The notes under the pieces: generated by a model
The model's database searches: none
What the model was told of the DNA's origin: nothing
Seen by the model: the letters and a program-made list of their open reading frames with translations, nothing else
Program-made: the position numbers and the translations under genes
From: Salinihabitans flavidus
GTDB taxonomy: Bacteria > Pseudomonadota > Alphaproteobacteria > Rhodobacterales > Rhodobacteraceae
Direction of reading: 5' to 3'
DNA: 38,101 bases
Assembly: GCF_900110425.1 (NCBI RefSeq)
Contig: NZ_FODS01000030.1
Location: 1-38,101, forward strand
Shown: one piece after another, positions 24,837 through 34,573 of the stretch
How the letters are laid out: each line of letters begins with the position of its first letter
Position numbering within the stretch: the first letter of the stretch is position 1

Positions 24837-25478
24837 CTAGTCCAGAATAGCCGCGATGGAGGCCTTGACCTCGTCCATGTCGGCGAGTCCGTTGACCGGA
24901 CGCAGGTCGCCCTTGGCGTAGTAATAGCCGATAAGCGGCGATGTCTTCTTGTAGTATTCCATCAGCCGCGTGCGCAGCGCTTCCTCATTGTCGTCGGCCC
25001 GGCGGACCATGTTGGTGCCACCGCAAACATCGCATTTGCCCTCGACTTTCGTCGGCTTGGTCTTGTCGTGGTACACCGCTCCGCAGTCACCGCAGGTGTA
25101 GCGCCCGGTGATGCGCTCGATCAGCGCCTCGTCGTCCACGCGCATTTCGATCACGGTATAAAGCGTTTGCCCCAGCTTCGCCAGAAGCGCGTTCAGAGCA
25201 TCGGCCTGCGCCAGCGTGCGCGGGAAGCCATCAAATATGAACCCGGAACCGCTTTCAGTCGTCAGCTTTTCCTCGATCAGCCCGATCACGATTTCATCGG
25301 TCACAAGCTGGCCGGCGTCCATGATCGCGGCGACCTTGTTACCCATTTCGGTTCCCGAGGTCCGCGCGTCGCGCAGCATATCGCCCGTGGATAATTGCAC
25401 CATGCCGCGCTCTTCGACAAGGAAACGCGCCTGTGTGCCTTTTCCGGCACCGGGGGGGCCAAGCAGTATGATGTTCAT
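24837..25478 (-). CDS. adk: Adenylate kinase, zinc-type LID
   Basis: Converts AMP and ATP to two ADP in the cytosol, balancing adenylates. The 213 residues begin [17 protein letters not shown] with the P-loop at 7-15. They include the AMP site TGDMLRDA and the [10 protein letters not shown] block. The long-form LID carries four cysteines (129, 132, 149, 152) in TCGDCG and CDVCGG, so it should bind structural zinc, as in Gram-positive and many alphaproteobacterial enzymes but not E. coli. Start and secY stop overlap by 4 nt (ATGA), indicating coupling to secY. Confidence 0.97.
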   Translation of the reverse strand: MNIILLGPPGAGKGTQARFLVEERGMVQLSTGDMLRDARTSGTEMGNKVAAIMDAGQLVTDEIVIGLIEEKLTTESGSGFIFDGFPRTLAQADALNALLAKLGQTLYTVIEMRVDDEALIERITGRYTCGDCGAVYHDKTKPTKVEGKCDVCGGTNMVRRADDNEEALRTRLMEYYKKTSPLIGYYYAKGDLRPVNGLADMDEVKASIAAILD

Positions 25479-26842
25479 CGACGGGCAGCTCCTTTCCGGC
25501 CACGCTTGCGTCCCTTGCCGCGCAGCTGTGATTTTTCGATCAGCCCTTCATACTGGTGGGCCAGAAGATGGCTCTGAACCTGCTGGATCGTGTCCATCGT
25601 CACGGAGACCACAATCAGAACAGAGGTGCCGCCAAAATAGAACGGGATCGCGAGCTGTCCACGAAGAATTTCGGGAAGAAGACAAACTGCCGCCAGATAA
25701 CCGGAGCCGAGCACCAGAACCCGGGTGACGACATACTCAAGATATTCGGACGTTTTCTTGCCCGGGCGGATGCCGGGAACAAAACCGTTCTGATTCTTCA
25801 GGTTATCGGCCACGTCGTCGGGCTTGAACGATACGTTGAACGTATAGAAGAAGGCGAAGAACACGATCATCGCGACGAAAAACAGCAGGTAAAGCGGCTG
25901 TCCGGGGCCGAAATAGGCCATGATTGTCGACATGATCGGCCCGGAGTTCGCCCCCGAAAAGGTCGAGATCGTGGTCGGCAGCAGCAGAAGCGAGCTTGCG
26001 AAAATGGCCGGGATCACGCCTGCCGGGTTAACCTTCACCGGAAGGTGCGAGGAGCCGCCGTCATAAACCTTCATGCCCACCTGGCGGCGTGGATACTGTA
26101 TATGGATCTTGCGCAGGGCGCGTTCCATGAACACCACGAAGGCAATGGTGACGATCACCATCAGAATCACGCCGATAATCACCGCCGGACTGATCGCGCC
26201 GGTGCGCCCTTGTGACAGAAATTGCGCCAGTGCCGCGGGCACCTCTGCGATGATGCCGACGAAGATGATCAGCGAGATGCCATTGCCGATCCCGCGCGCG
26301 GTGATCTGCTCGCCCAGCCACATCAGGAACATGGTGCCGCCCACAAGGGTGATCATGCAGGACGCAATGAAGAACCAGTAGTCGACGTCGGGCTGCACCA
26401 ACTCCCCGGTCACAAGGCTGACGGCAAGCCCGTAGGATTGCAGCGTGGCAAGCGCGACGGTGCCGTAGCGGGTATACTGGTTGAGCTTCTTGCGCCCCTG
26501 TTCGCCCTCTTTCTTGATCTGCTCCAGCGCCGGAATCATTGACGCCAGTAGCTGGATGATGATCGAGGCCGAGATGTAGGGCATGATGCCAAGAGCAAAG
26601 ATCCCCATCCTCCCCAACGCGCCGCCGGTGAACATGGACAGGATACCGCCGATGCCGGTGGACGCCTCCTCCATGAATTCACGCAGGGCCGCGCCATCAA
26701 TACCGGGGACGGGAATATAGGTGCCAAGGCGGTAGACGATCAGCAATCCCAGCGTGAACAGGATGCGGTTGCGAAGGTCGGTGGCCTTGGCAAGGGACGC
26801 CCAGCTCGTGTTGGCCGCCATTTGCTCTGCTGCTGAAACCAT
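25475..26842 (-). CDS. secY: Protein translocase subunit SecY
   Basis: Channel-forming subunit of the SecYEG translocon in the inner membrane, 455 residues with about ten hydrophobic segments. Recognisable blocks are [12 protein letters not shown] near the first segment, [20 protein letters not shown] in TM2, the periplasmic and cytoplasmic loops with [11 protein letters not shown], and [18 protein letters not shown]. The basic tail [13 protein letters not shown] is longer than in E. coli. The first ATG (26842) is used, with a purine-rich stretch upstream. It is 106 bp after rplO, the gap holding a hairpin, and overlaps adk by 4 nt. Confidence 0.97.
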   Translation of the reverse strand: MVSAAEQMAANTSWASLAKATDLRNRILFTLGLLIVYRLGTYIPVPGIDGAALREFMEEASTGIGGILSMFTGGALGRMGIFALGIMPYISASIIIQLLASMIPALEQIKKEGEQGRKKLNQYTRYGTVALATLQSYGLAVSLVTGELVQPDVDYWFFIASCMITLVGGTMFLMWLGEQITARGIGNGISLIIFVGIIAEVPAALAQFLSQGRTGAISPAVIIGVILMVIVTIAFVVFMERALRKIHIQYPRRQVGMKVYDGGSSHLPVKVNPAGVIPAIFASSLLLLPTTISTFSGANSGPIMSTIMAYFGPGQPLYLLFFVAMIVFFAFFYTFNVSFKPDDVADNLKNQNGFVPGIRPGKKTSEYLEYVVTRVLVLGSGYLAAVCLLPEILRGQLAIPFYFGGTSVLIVVSVTMDTIQQVQSHLLAHQYEGLIEKSQLRGKGRKRGRKGAARR

Positions 26843-26864
26843 TGGGGCTCTCTCTTCATGGCAA

Positions 26865-26896
26865 CGCCGCCAAAACCGTTTTCCGGTCTGGCGGCG
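26865..26896 (-). other. Hairpin between rplO and secY
   Basis: CGCCGCCA (26865-26872) pairs with TGGCGGCG (26889-26896), and ACCG/CGGT can pair inside the loop. It precedes the secY ribosome site by only about 10-15 nt. It could modulate SecY translation or be part of an attenuator. No U-tract follows. Confidence 0.4.
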
Positions 26897-26948
26897 TCGT
26901 TGGAAAACTAGGAGCTATGTAAGCGGACGACGCCGCCCCCACAACCTC

Positions 26949-27422
26949 TTATTCTGCCGCCTTGGCGGAAGTGACCGTAAGCGTGCCGCCCGCCTTCTCC
27001 ACCGCTTCGATCGCGGACTTTGAGGCGCCGGTGACTTCCAGGTTCACCTTGGTCGAAAAATCGCCCTTCGCCAGAATGCGGACGCCGTCCAGCTTGCGCC
27101 GCACAAGACCCGATTCAATCAGCACGTCCTCGGTCACGGGGGCCGCGGTGTCGATCTTGCCGGCCTCGATGAACTTGGCGAGTGTTCCGAGATTGACCAC
27201 AGCGAAGGACTTGCGGTTGGGCTTGTTGAAGCCGCGCTTGGGCAGACGCTGATAAATCGGCATCTGGCCGCCCTCGAAGCCCTTGATGGCCACACCCGAG
27301 CGGGATTTCTGACCCTTGATCCCGCGGCCGCCCATCTTGCCCTTGCCAGAGCCGGGACCACGGCCAACCCGCGTGCGTTTCTTGGTTGCGCCGTCGATAT
27401 CGCGCAGTTCGTTCAGTTTCAT
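26949..27422 (-). CDS. rplO: 50S ribosomal protein L15
   Basis: Large-subunit protein L15, 157 residues. The Gly/Arg-rich N-terminus ([20 protein letters not shown], then [20 protein letters not shown]) and the block [19 protein letters not shown] are diagnostic. Rhodobacterales members often have the short C-terminal tail seen here (VTSAKAAE). It stands apart from rpmD by 217 bp that contain a terminator-like hairpin and a strong promoter candidate, so it is probably the first gene of a separate transcript rplO-secY-adk and onward. Confidence 0.97.
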   Translation of the reverse strand: MKLNELRDIDGATKKRTRVGRGPGSGKGKMGGRGIKGQKSRSGVAIKGFEGGQMPIYQRLPKRGFNKPNRKSFAVVNLGTLAKFIEAGKIDTAAPVTEDVLIESGLVRRKLDGVRILAKGDFSTKVNLEVTGASKSAIEAVEKAGGTLTVTSAKAAE

Positions 27423-27517
27423 GTCGCTTCTCCAGTGCCGGATGTGACCCCGAAGCGTGATGGGCCAACCGCGGCTTGACGTAATCTATGATTCTCGTGG
27501 CTCAGGACCACCCGGGG

Positions 27518-27546
27518 CGTATAGACGGGTTGCACACGGCTTGCAA
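27518..27546 (-). promoter_or_regulatory. Promoter candidate for rplO-secY-adk
   Basis: On the minus strand the -35 TTGCAA (27546-27541) and the -10 TATACG (27523-27518) are 17 bp apart, with C before the -35. The -10 matches at four of six positions. It lies 34 bp downstream of the hairpin at 27580-27607 and would give a 5' leader of roughly 90 nt before rplO. Confidence 0.65.
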
Positions 27547-27579
27547 GTCGCGTCACAAGCCGCCCTTGCCGGAAAGGAA

Positions 27580-27607
27580 ACACCCCCGGCGCCCGCGCCG
27601 GGGGTGT
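27580..27607 (-). terminator. Terminator-like hairpin between rpmD and rplO
   Basis: ACACCCCCGGCGC (27580-27592) and GCGCCGGGGGTGT (27595-27607) are perfect reverse complements, giving a very stable hairpin 32 nt after the rpmD stop. The minus strand continues TTCCTTTCC, a pyrimidine-rich but not pure U tail. It is likely to stop at least part of the transcription coming from rpsE-rpmD. Confidence 0.7.
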
Positions 27608-27639
27608 CTGGATTCAGAGGGTGGGGATTAATCCACCAT

Positions 27640-27828
27640 TCACTCGCGCTCTTCGATAATCTTGACCATATGCGGGATCTTGTTGATCATCCCGCGCACG
27701 GACGGGGTGTCTTCAAGCTCCCGCGTGCGGTTCATCTTGTTGAGCCCGAGGCCGATCAACGTCTGACGCTGGTCAGCGGGGCGGCGGATCGGAGAACCGA
27801 TCTGCTTTACAACGATGGTTTTCGCCAT
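27640..27828 (-). CDS. rpmD: 50S ribosomal protein L30
   Basis: Large-subunit protein L30, 62 residues. It begins [16 protein letters not shown] and contains [20 protein letters not shown] and [14 protein letters not shown], the full-length pattern of the family. It follows rpsE by 12 nt and is the last gene before the internal hairpin at 27580. Confidence 0.96.
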   Translation of the reverse strand: MAKTIVVKQIGSPIRRPADQRQTLIGLGLNKMNRTRELEDTPSVRGMINKIPHMVKIIEERE

Positions 27829-27840
27829 AATCTCGTCTCC

Positions 27841-28407
27841 TTAGGCTTCCGCCGCTTCGGCCTTGGGGGCATCGTCCCTGTGCAGGATGTCCGCCACCTT
27901 CTTGCCGCGGCGCGCCGCTACCATGCGCGGGCTCGACTGCGCCTGAAGCGCATCAAGCGTTGCACGGATCATGTTATAGGGGTTCTGGGTGCCGACTGAC
28001 TTGGACACCACGTCCTTGATGCCCAGCATCTCGAACACGGCCCGCATCGGACCACCGGCAATGATCCCGGTCCCTTCCGGCGCGGTGCGCAGGACAACCT
28101 TGCCCGCCCCGTGATGGCCATAGCCATCATGGTGCACGGTGCGGCCCTCGCGCAGCGGTACGCGGATCATCTTCCGCTTGGCCTGCTCGGTGGCCTTGCG
28201 GATCGCCTCGGGCACCTCTTTGGCCTTGCCCTTGCCGAAACCCACGCGGCCCTTCTGATCGCCGACCACCACGAGCGCGGCAAAGCCGAAGCGCTTACCA
28301 CCCTTCACGGTTTTCGACACCCGGTTGATCGCCACGAGACGATCGGCGAATTCCGGCGTCTCATCGCGGTCGCGGCGATTGCCCCGGCGGTTATCACGTT
28401 CTGCCAT
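27841..28407 (-). CDS. rpsE: 30S ribosomal protein S5
   Basis: Small-subunit protein S5, 188 residues, involved in decoding accuracy and mRNA unwinding. The family signature lies in [20 protein letters not shown] and [20 protein letters not shown], followed by [20 protein letters not shown] and [17 protein letters not shown]. The N-terminal Arg-rich extension ([15 protein letters not shown]) is usual for alphaproteobacteria. Twelve nt separate it from both rplR and rpmD. Confidence 0.98.
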   Translation of the reverse strand: MAERDNRRGNRRDRDETPEFADRLVAINRVSKTVKGGKRFGFAALVVVGDQKGRVGFGKGKAKEVPEAIRKATEQAKRKMIRVPLREGRTVHHDGYGHHGAGKVVLRTAPEGTGIIAGGPMRAVFEMLGIKDVVSKSVGTQNPYNMIRATLDALQAQSSPRMVAARRGKKVADILHRDDAPKAEAAEA

Positions 28408-28419
28408 TCTCTCGTCTCC

Positions 28420-28779
28420 TTAGATCTTCAGGCCGCCTTCACGCGCGGCGTCGGCCAGAGCCTTCACCGTGCCGTGATAGAGGAAGCCACCACGATCGAA
28501 ATATGCCGTTTCGACGCCGGCTTTCTTGGCACGTTCGGCAATCGTCACGCCCACCTTGGTGGCCGCTTCGACATGGTTCTTGCCAATATACCCGAGATCC
28601 TTCTCCAGCGTGGAGGCGGAGGCCAGGGTGACGCCGTTCACATCGTCGATCAGCTGCACGCTGATGTTTTTGTTGGAGCGATGAACACTCAGGCGCGGAC
28701 GCCCTGCGTTCACCTTGCGAAGTTTGTTCCGGACGCGCAGGCGGCGTTTCAGGAACAGTTGTCTTTTGCTGTTTGCCAT
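28420..28779 (-). CDS. rplR: 50S ribosomal protein L18
   Basis: Large-subunit protein L18, 119 residues, binding 5S rRNA together with L5. Blocks: [36 protein letters not shown], and the C-terminal [20 protein letters not shown] with the characteristic FDRGG. Position between rplF and rpsE is the standard spc operon order, with 11-12 nt gaps on both sides. Confidence 0.98.
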   Translation of the reverse strand: MANSKRQLFLKRRLRVRNKLRKVNAGRPRLSVHRSNKNISVQLIDDVNGVTLASASTLEKDLGYIGKNHVEAATKVGVTIAERAKKAGVETAYFDRGGFLYHGTVKALADAAREGGLKI

Positions 28780-28790
28780 TGCCTTCGTCC

Positions 28791-29324
28791 TTACTTTTTC
28801 TTGCCTTCCTTGCGGAAGATATACTCGTCTTTGTATTTGATGCCCTTGCCCTTGTAGGGCTCAGGCGGACGCCAGTCGCGGATATTGGCCGCGACCTGCC
28901 CGACGAGTTGCGAATTGGTGCCCTCGATGACGATTTCCGTCGGCTTCGGTGCAGTCACCGTGACACCTTCCGGAACATCGAAGTTGACGTCGTGGCTCAG
29001 CCCGAGCGCGAGCTTCAGGGTATTGCCCTGCATCTGCGCACGATAGCCGACACCGTTGATCTCCAGCTCTTTCTTGAAGCCCTGGCTCACGCCCTGCACG
29101 ATGTTGGCGATGACCGTGCGGGACATGCCCCATTGCTGGCGCGCCCGCTTGGACGATCCGCGCGGGGTGACCGTGATGGTGTTGTCTTCCATCTTCAGCG
29201 TCACATCGTCGGTCGCGGTAAAGGACTGGGTGTCCTTGGGCCCCTTGATTTCGACGGTCTGGCCAGAGATCGCCGCGGACACACCCGAGGGAAGCTCGAC
29301 CGGTCGTTTGCCAATACGAGACAT
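28791..29324 (-). CDS. rplF: 50S ribosomal protein L6
   Basis: Large-subunit protein L6, 177 residues, near the factor-binding site. It starts [15 protein letters not shown]. It has two similar beta/alpha halves and ends with the signature [20 protein letters not shown] and RKEGKKK. It is followed by rplR after 11 nt and preceded by rpsH with an 11-nt gap. Confidence 0.98.
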   Translation of the reverse strand: MSRIGKRPVELPSGVSAAISGQTVEIKGPKDTQSFTATDDVTLKMEDNTITVTPRGSSKRARQQWGMSRTVIANIVQGVSQGFKKELEINGVGYRAQMQGNTLKLALGLSHDVNFDVPEGVTVTAPKPTEIVIEGTNSQLVGQVAANIRDWRPPEPYKGKGIKYKDEYIFRKEGKKK

Positions 29325-29335
29325 CAGCGACCTCC

Positions 29336-29728
29336 TTAAAATACCGTGCAGAGCACTTCGCCGCCGACATTGGCGGAGCGTGCTGCAGAGTCCGACATCA
29401 CACCCTTGGGGGTGGAGACAATCGACACACCGAGGCCCTGACGGACCGACGGGATGTCCTTGACGCCCAGATAGACGCGACGACCGGGCTTGGAGACCCG
29501 TTTCAGATCGCGGATAACAGGGGTGCCATCGAAATACTTCAGACCGATTTCAAGGGCGGGCATGCCGCGCTCGTCCGTCTGCGTCTCGTAGCCGCGGATA
29601 TAGCCTTCCGCGACCAGCACATCGAGAACCCAGGCCCGCAGTTTGGAGGCCGGGGTCATCACCGTGGATTTGCCGCGCATCTGACCGTTGCGGATGCGGG
29701 TGAGCATATCACCGATAGGATCGTTCAT
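29336..29728 (-). CDS. rpsH: 30S ribosomal protein S8
   Basis: Small-subunit protein S8, 130 residues, a primary 16S rRNA binder. It starts [18 protein letters not shown]. The C-terminal signature [20 protein letters not shown] and [11 protein letters not shown] is complete. In E. coli S8 represses the spc operon by binding near rplE. I could not recognise such an RNA site here by eye. Gaps of 11-12 nt on both sides. Confidence 0.98.
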   Translation of the reverse strand: MNDPIGDMLTRIRNGQMRGKSTVMTPASKLRAWVLDVLVAEGYIRGYETQTDERGMPALEIGLKYFDGTPVIRDLKRVSKPGRRVYLGVKDIPSVRQGLGVSIVSTPKGVMSDSAARSANVGGEVLCTVF

Positions 29729-29740
29729 GTCACGCTCTCC

Positions 29741-30046
29741 TTACCAGCTCGATTTGACCATGCCGGGGATCTGGCCACTGGAGCCCAGGTCCCGCAGAGC
29801 GATCCGGCTGATCTTGAGCTTACGGTAGTAAGCGTGCGGACGGCCGGTCAGCTGGCAGCGATTGTGAAGCCGCGTCGGCGACGAATTGCGCGGCAGTTTT
29901 GCAAGCTTCAGGCGCGCCTTGAAACGCTCTTCCATCGGCTTGGATTCATCCTTGGCGATTTCCTTCAGCTCGGCACGTTTGGCGGCATACTGCTCCACCA
30001 TGCGCTGACGCTTCTTCTCGCGTTCGATCATTGATTTCTTAGCCAT
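29741..30046 (-). CDS. rpsN: 30S ribosomal protein S14 (zinc-independent form)
   Basis: Small-subunit head protein S14, 101 residues. The long form without the CxxC pairs is seen ([19 protein letters not shown] has a single Cys), so it should not need zinc. The N-terminus [20 protein letters not shown] and the C-terminus [14 protein letters not shown] are typical. It lies 19 nt after rplE and 12 nt before rpsH. Confidence 0.97.
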   Translation of the reverse strand: MAKKSMIEREKKRQRMVEQYAAKRAELKEIAKDESKPMEERFKARLKLAKLPRNSSPTRLHNRCQLTGRPHAYYRKLKISRIALRDLGSSGQIPGMVKSSW

Positions 30047-30065
30047 ATCTCTTTCCTCCCGCGCT

Positions 30066-30629
30066 TCAGCTGTTGAACGGCATGTTGAAATGCTTCAACA
30101 GCGCCTTCGCTTCCGCGTCGGTTTTCGCGGTGGTGGCGATCACGATGTCCATGCCCCAGTTCTCATCGACCTTGTCGAAGTCGATCTCGGGGAACACGAT
30201 GTGTTCTTTCAGGCCCAGGGCATAGTTGCCGTAGCCATCGAAACTCTTGCCAGGCACGCCGCGGAAGTCGCGGACGCGCGGCATCGCGACGGTGATCAGA
30301 CGATCCAGAAATTCATACATCCGGTCGCCGCGCAACGTGACCTTGGCGCCCATGGGCATGCCTTCACGCACCCGGAACCCGGCGATGGAGTTCTTGGCGA
30401 TGGTCGGAACGGCTCTCTGACCGGCAATGAGGCTCAGATCCTCGACGGCCGACTTGGCCTTCTTGGCATCCTTCACGGCGGCACGGCCGCAGCCGATGTT
30501 GAGAACGATCTTGTCCAGACGCGGGGTCTGCATGTCGTTCTTGTAGCCGAATTCCTCTTTCAGTGCGGGACGAATCGTCTCCGCATAGACCGAGCGCAGG
30601 CGCGGGGTGTATTTCGCGGTATCAAGCAT
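30066..30629 (-). CDS. rplE: 50S ribosomal protein L5
   Basis: Large-subunit protein L5, 187 residues, binding 5S rRNA and forming a bridge to S13. Blocks: [80 protein letters not shown] and the C-terminal [20 protein letters not shown]. The start overlaps the rplX stop by 8 nt, so translation is likely coupled. The first ATG gives the expected N-terminus with about eight residues before the conserved part. Confidence 0.98.
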   Translation of the reverse strand: MLDTAKYTPRLRSVYAETIRPALKEEFGYKNDMQTPRLDKIVLNIGCGRAAVKDAKKAKSAVEDLSLIAGQRAVPTIAKNSIAGFRVREGMPMGAKVTLRGDRMYEFLDRLITVAMPRVRDFRGVPGKSFDGYGNYALGLKEHIVFPEIDFDKVDENWGMDIVIATTAKTDAEAKALLKHFNMPFNS

Positions 30630-30933
30630 CGATCACGTCCCCCGTGGTCTTGGCAAAGCGGACTTTCTTGTCGCCTTCCATGCGGAAGCCCACGCGGGTG
30701 GGTTTGCCGTTCTTGTCGACAATGGCCAGATTGCTCAACTCGATGGGCATCGCCTTGGGCAGACGGCCCCCCTGAGAGGTTTGCGACTGGCGTGTGTGGC
30801 GAATGGACATGTTCACGCCGTCGACAACGGCCTTGCCGGAGGTCGGATCGATGGAGGTAATCGTGCCCTCCTTGCCCTTGTCCTTACCGGCGAGAACGAC
30901 GACCTTGTCGCCTTTTTTCAGTTTCGCAGCCAT
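30622..30933 (-). CDS. rplX: 50S ribosomal protein L24
   Basis: Large-subunit protein L24, 103 residues, an early assembly initiator. The KOW motif is at the N-terminus ([20 protein letters not shown]), followed by the block [20 protein letters not shown]. Its ATG overlaps the rplN stop by one nt (TGATG) and its end overlaps rplE by 8 nt, so the three genes are tightly coupled. Confidence 0.97.
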   Translation of the reverse strand: MAAKLKKGDKVVVLAGKDKGKEGTITSIDPTSGKAVVDGVNMSIRHTRQSQTSQGGRLPKAMPIELSNLAIVDKNGKPTRVGFRMEGDKKVRFAKTTGDVIDA

Positions 30934-31301
30934 CAGAGCACCTCCGGAGCCAGCGAGATGATCTTCATGAAGTTCTTCGACCGCAGCTCGCGCACGACCG
31001 GCCCGAAGATACGGGTGCCGAGCGGTTCGTTGTTATTGTTCAGAATAACAGCTGCATTGCGATCGAAGCGAATCGCGGTGCCGTCCTCACGACGGACTTC
31101 CTTGGCGGTGCGCACGACGACGGCCTTGCGGACGTCCCCTTTTTTCACGCGACCGCGCGGGATGGCTTCCTTCACCGAGACGACAATGATGTCGCCAACG
31201 GAGGCGTATCTACGCTTGGAACCACCCAGAACCTTGATGCACTGCACCCGGCGAGCGCCGGAGTTGTCAGCGACATCCAGATTGGTCTGCATCTGGATCA
31301 T
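30933..31301 (-). CDS. rplN: 50S ribosomal protein L14
   Basis: Large-subunit protein L14, 122 residues, at the subunit interface. It begins [17 protein letters not shown]. The signature block is [20 protein letters not shown], followed by [20 protein letters not shown] and the C-terminal [13 protein letters not shown]. It follows rpsQ by 76 bp with no gene in the gap. Confidence 0.98.
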   Translation of the reverse strand: MIQMQTNLDVADNSGARRVQCIKVLGGSKRRYASVGDIIVVSVKEAIPRGRVKKGDVRKAVVVRTAKEVRREDGTAIRFDRNAAVILNNNNEPLGTRIFGPVVRELRSKNFMKIISLAPEVL

Positions 31302-31377
31302 GTGGTTTCTCCCGACCTGTGGGGGCTGGTCTCATTATCTCCCCCAGGGTTTCGATTAAACCGAAAGGACTGTCAGC

Positions 31378-31608
31378 TTACGCCTCCAGCACCTCCCAGC
31401 GTTTTGTCTTCGACTTTGGCGCACACTCGACGATGCGAACAGCATCCCCGACCTTGTATGCGTTGTTCTCGTCGTGAGCCCGGTATTTCTTGGACTTACG
31501 AATGGTCTTCTTCATGACCGGGTGGGTAAAGCGACGTTCGACCGAAACAGTCACGGTCTGGGCGTTTGCGTCGCTGGTGACCACACCTTGCAGGATACGC
31601 TTGGGCAT
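31378..31608 (-). CDS. rpsQ: 30S ribosomal protein S17
   Basis: Small-subunit protein S17, 76 residues. It shows [39 protein letters not shown] and the signature [21 protein letters not shown] typical OB-fold member of normal length. It starts 4 nt after the rpmC stop. Confidence 0.97.
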   Translation of the reverse strand: MPKRILQGVVTSDANAQTVTVSVERRFTHPVMKKTIRKSKKYRAHDENNAYKVGDAVRIVECAPKSKTKRWEVLEA

Positions 31609-31612
31609 TGGA

Positions 31613-31819
31613 TCAGGCCTCCGATGCCGCGGCAGCGGCCTTTTCGTTCAGAATGGTTTTGACACGCGCCGCGTCGCGACGGACGAGCTTCATGCGTGCG
31701 GTGTTCTCGATCTGCCCGGTCGCCTGCTGGAAACGCAGATTGAACGCCTCCTTCTTCAGGCCGGCCAGTTCCTCACGGAGCTGGTCAGGGGTCTTGTCTC
31801 TCAGTTCGCTGGCGCTCAT
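31613..31819 (-). CDS. rpmC: 50S ribosomal protein L29
   Basis: Large-subunit protein L29, 68 residues, near the exit tunnel and part of the nascent-chain factor docking site. It reads [40 protein letters not shown] and [16 protein letters not shown]. The frame is open to 31843, but ATG 31819 has AAGGCG upstream and the family N-terminus. It is separated from rplP by 111 bp with two hairpins. Confidence 0.96.
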   Translation of the reverse strand: MSASELRDKTPDQLREELAGLKKEAFNLRFQQATGQIENTARMKLVRRDAARVKTILNEKAAAAASEA

Positions 31820-31840
31820 TCGCCTTATCCTTTCTAACAT

Positions 31841-31878
31841 CACCAGAAGGCCCCGAGGGGGTCACCTTTCATCTGGTG
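31841..31878 (-). other. Hairpin 1 between rplP and rpmC
   Basis: CACCAGA (31841-31847) pairs with TCTGGTG (31872-31878), and inside it CCCC (31851-31854) can pair with GGGG (31857-31860). It ends just upstream of the rpmC ribosome site. Function unknown; it may affect RNA processing or L29 translation. Confidence 0.4.
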
Positions 31879-31890
31879 GATTGCAAATGG

Positions 31891-31923
31891 CCCAGCCCCC
31901 GGATGTCTTGATCGGGGGCCGGG
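31891..31923 (-). terminator. Hairpin 2 after rplP
   Basis: CCCAGCCCCCG (31891-31901) pairs with CGGGGGCCGGG (31913-31923) with one mismatch and an 11-nt loop, 7 nt after the rplP stop in the direction of transcription. The downstream CCATTTGC is only weakly U-rich, so partial attenuation or 3'-end protection is more likely than full termination. Confidence 0.45.
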
Positions 31924-31930
31924 AAAATTC

Positions 31931-32344
31931 TTACCAGTCTTCGCGGACAACCACACGAGTCTTGATCGGCAGCTTCATCGCGGCAAGACGGAGAGCCTCC
32001 CTTGCCACAGTATCGTCCACCCCGTCAATCTCAAACATCACACGACCGGGTTTAACGCGGGCAGCCCAGAAATCGACCGAGCCTTTCCCCTTACCCATAC
32101 GAACCTCGGTGGGTTTGGAGGTCACGGGCGTGTCGGGAAAGATCCGGATCCAGACCCGGCCCTGACGTTTCATGTGGCGCGTCATCGCGCGGCGCGCGGC
32201 CTCGATCTGACGTGCGGTGATCCGCTCTGGCTGAACCGCCTTGAGCCCGAAAGAGCCGAAGTTGAGATCCGACCCGCCCTTGGCGAAGCCCTTGATCCGG
32301 CCTTTATGCTGCTTACGGTATTTTGTGCGCTTTGGTTGAAGCAT
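31931..32344 (-). CDS. rplP: 50S ribosomal protein L16
   Basis: Large-subunit protein L16, 137 residues, near the A-site tRNA. Blocks: [19 protein letters not shown], the [20 protein letters not shown] stretch, [40 protein letters not shown] and [11 protein letters not shown]. It starts 13 nt after rpsC. A hairpin lies just behind its stop. Confidence 0.98.
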   Translation of the reverse strand: MLQPKRTKYRKQHKGRIKGFAKGGSDLNFGSFGLKAVQPERITARQIEAARRAMTRHMKRQGRVWIRIFPDTPVTSKPTEVRMGKGKGSVDFWAARVKPGRVMFEIDGVDDTVAREALRLAAMKLPIKTRVVVREDW

Positions 32345-32357
32345 CTTTCATTCCCCC

Positions 32358-33065
32358 TTAGCGACGGCCGCCGGCGCCACGCGGGGCCGGACCGTCCTGG
32401 AGTTCCTGTGCCTTGCGGTCACGCGCCGCAGGATCGTGTTCCAAGATCTCGCCTTTGAAGATCCAGACCTTGATCCCGATGATACCGTAGGGCGTTACCG
32501 CCTCGGATTGGGCATAGTCGATGTCCGCCCGCAGCGTATGCAGCGGAACACGGCCTTCGCGATACCATTCGGTCCGGGCGATTTCCGCCCCGCCGAGACG
32601 GCCCGCGACGTTCACCCGGATACCCAGGGCGCCCATGCGCATCGCGTTCTGCACCGACCGCTTCATGGCGCGGCGGAACGAAACGCGGCGTTCCAGCTGC
32701 TGAGCGATCGATTCGCCGACGAGCTGCGCATCGAGTTCCGGCTTGCGCACTTCGACGATGTTGAGGTGCAACTCGCTGTCGGTCATGTTCGACAGCTTCT
32801 TGCGCAGGGTTTCGATGTCCGCGCCTTTCTTGCCGATGATCACGCCCGGACGTGCAGTATGGATCGTCACGCGGCACTTCTTGTGCGGACGCTCGATGAT
32901 CACACGCGAAACGCCGGCCTGCTTGGCCTCTTTCTTGATGAACTCACGGATCCTGAGATCTTCGAGAAGAAGGTCGCCGTAGTCCTTGGTGTTGGCGAAC
33001 CAACGGCTGTCCCAGGTACGGTTGACCTGAAGGCGCATGCCGATCGGATTGACTTTATGACCCAT
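32358..33065 (-). CDS. rpsC: 30S ribosomal protein S3
   Basis: Small-subunit protein S3, 235 residues, at the mRNA entry channel. It starts [21 protein letters not shown] type-II KH domain follows with the GxxG-type loop in [20 protein letters not shown]. The C-terminal block [20 protein letters not shown] and [13 protein letters not shown] is complete. The start overlaps the rplV stop by one nt (TAATG). It ends in an Arg/Gly-rich tail. Confidence 0.98.
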   Translation of the reverse strand: MGHKVNPIGMRLQVNRTWDSRWFANTKDYGDLLLEDLRIREFIKKEAKQAGVSRVIIERPHKKCRVTIHTARPGVIIGKKGADIETLRKKLSNMTDSELHLNIVEVRKPELDAQLVGESIAQQLERRVSFRRAMKRSVQNAMRMGALGIRVNVAGRLGGAEIARTEWYREGRVPLHTLRADIDYAQSEAVTPYGIIGIKVWIFKGEILEHDPAARDRKAQELQDGPAPRGAGGRR

Positions 33066-33445
33066 TAGGCTTGCTCCTCAACTTGACGCACCGTGATGGT
33101 GATCTCCGAGAACGGTTTCATGATCTTGCCGAACCGGCCACGAGCGCGCGGACGGCCTCGCTTCATCACAAGGTTCTTGCCCACATAGGCCTCGGAGACG
33201 ACGAGTTCATCGACATCGAGGTTATGGTTGTTCTCGGCGTTGGCGATGGCGGACTGAAGGCATTTCTTCACGTCCTGCGCGATCCGCTTGTTCGAGAAGG
33301 TGAGATCGGTCAATGCCTTCTCCACCTTCTTGCCGCGGATCATGGCGGCCACCAGGTTCAGTTTCTGCGGGCTTGTGCGAAGCATCCGGGTCTTGGCCAT
33401 TGCTTCGTTGTCTGCCACGCGGCGGGGGTTTTGTGCCTTGCCCAT
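33065..33445 (-). CDS. rplV: 50S ribosomal protein L22
   Basis: Large-subunit protein L22, 126 residues, with a loop that lines the exit tunnel. Blocks: [60 protein letters not shown] and the loop/tail region [19 protein letters not shown] followed by FSEITITV. An in-frame ATG at residue 16 (AKTRMLRT) is a possible alternative start, but the first ATG lies 3 nt after rpsS, as expected for a packed operon. Confidence 0.97.
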   Translation of the reverse strand: MGKAQNPRRVADNEAMAKTRMLRTSPQKLNLVAAMIRGKKVEKALTDLTFSNKRIAQDVKKCLQSAIANAENNHNLDVDELVVSEAYVGKNLVMKRGRPRARGRFGKIMKPFSEITITVRQVEEQA

Positions 33446-33448
33446 GAC

Positions 33449-33727
33449 TTACTTCCGCTTCGCTTTCTTGTCGGCCGCATGCCCGTAGTAGGTGCGGGTC
33501 GGCGAATATTCACCGAACTTCTGGCCGATCATGTCCTCGGATATCAGCACGGGAACGTGCTTGTGGCCGTTGTAGACGCCAAACGTCAGACCCACGAACT
33601 GGGGCAGGATCGTCGAGCGGCGCGACCAGATCTTGATCACTTCCTTGCGCCCCGACTCGCGTGCCGCCTCTGCCTTTTTCAGGACATGAGCGTCAACGAA
33701 GGGGCCTTTCCAAACAGAGCGTGCCAT
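33449..33727 (-). CDS. rpsS: 30S ribosomal protein S19
   Basis: Small-subunit head protein S19, 92 residues. It starts [20 protein letters not shown]. The signature is [20 protein letters not shown] with [20 protein letters not shown], and it ends [10 protein letters not shown]. Complete and of normal length. Three nt separate it from rplB and from rplV. Confidence 0.98.
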   Translation of the reverse strand: MARSVWKGPFVDAHVLKKAEAARESGRKEVIKIWSRRSTILPQFVGLTFGVYNGHKHVPVLISEDMIGQKFGEYSPTRTYYGHAADKKAKRK

Positions 33728-33730
33728 ATG

Positions 33731-34573
33731 TTAGCGCCCTTTCTTACGTGCGTGCCGCGAGCGCAGGATAAGCTTCTGCGACGCCTTGTTGGTATTGCGA
33801 GTGCGCTTGCCCTTGGTCGGCTTGCCCCATGGCGTCACCGGGTGGCGACCCCCGGAAGTCCGGCCTTCGCCACCGCCGTGCGGGTGGTCGATGGGGTTCA
33901 TCACGACACCCCGGACTGACGGACGCTTGCCCATGTGGCGGGAGCGACCGGCCTTGCCGAAGTTCTGGTTGCTGTTGTCGGGGTTCGACACGGCCCCAAC
34001 GGAGGCCATGCATTCCTGACGCACCAGACGCAGTTCGCCCGAGCTGAGCCGGATCTGCGCATAGCCGCCATCGCGGCCGACAAACTGCGCATAGGTGCCG
34101 GCGGCGCGTGCGATCTGTCCGCCCTTGCCGGGCTTCATCTCGATGTTGTGAACGATCGTGCCGATCGGCATGCCCGAGAACGGCATCGCGTTGCCGGGCT
34201 TGATGTCAACCTTGTTGCCGGCGAAGACCTTGTCGCCCACGGCCATACGCTGCGGCGCGAGGATATAGGCCTGTTCGCCGTCCTCATACTTGATCAGCGC
34301 AATGAAGGCGGTCCGGTTCGGGTCATATTCGATCCGCTCGACGGTGGCCGCCATATCGAATTTTCTACGTTTGAAGTCAACGATCCGGTAGAGGCGCTTC
34401 GCCCCTCCCCCGCGTCGGCGCGAGGTAATCCGTCCGGTGTTGTTCCGGCCGCCCGATTTCGTCAAACCCTCTGTCAGGGATTTGACGGGACGTCCTTTCC
34501 AAAGCTCCGAACGGTCGATCAGCACCAGCCCGCGCTGGCCCGGCGTCGTCGGCTTATACGACTTGAGTGCCAT
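33731..34573 (-). CDS. rplB: 50S ribosomal protein L2
   Basis: Large-subunit protein L2, 280 residues, close to the peptidyl transferase centre. It starts [20 protein letters not shown]. The RNA-binding core includes [20 protein letters not shown]. The signature [20 protein letters not shown] contains the conserved His of the HPHGGGEG loop, and a basic tail follows. It is the first gene after the 204-bp gap behind rplW, which holds a hairpin and a weak promoter candidate. Confidence 0.98.
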   Translation of the reverse strand: MALKSYKPTTPGQRGLVLIDRSELWKGRPVKSLTEGLTKSGGRNNTGRITSRRRGGGAKRLYRIVDFKRRKFDMAATVERIEYDPNRTAFIALIKYEDGEQAYILAPQRMAVGDKVFAGNKVDIKPGNAMPFSGMPIGTIVHNIEMKPGKGGQIARAAGTYAQFVGRDGGYAQIRLSSGELRLVRQECMASVGAVSNPDNSNQNFGKAGRSRHMGKRPSVRGVVMNPIDHPHGGGEGRTSGGRHPVTPWGKPTKGKRTRNTNKASQKLILRSRHARKKGR

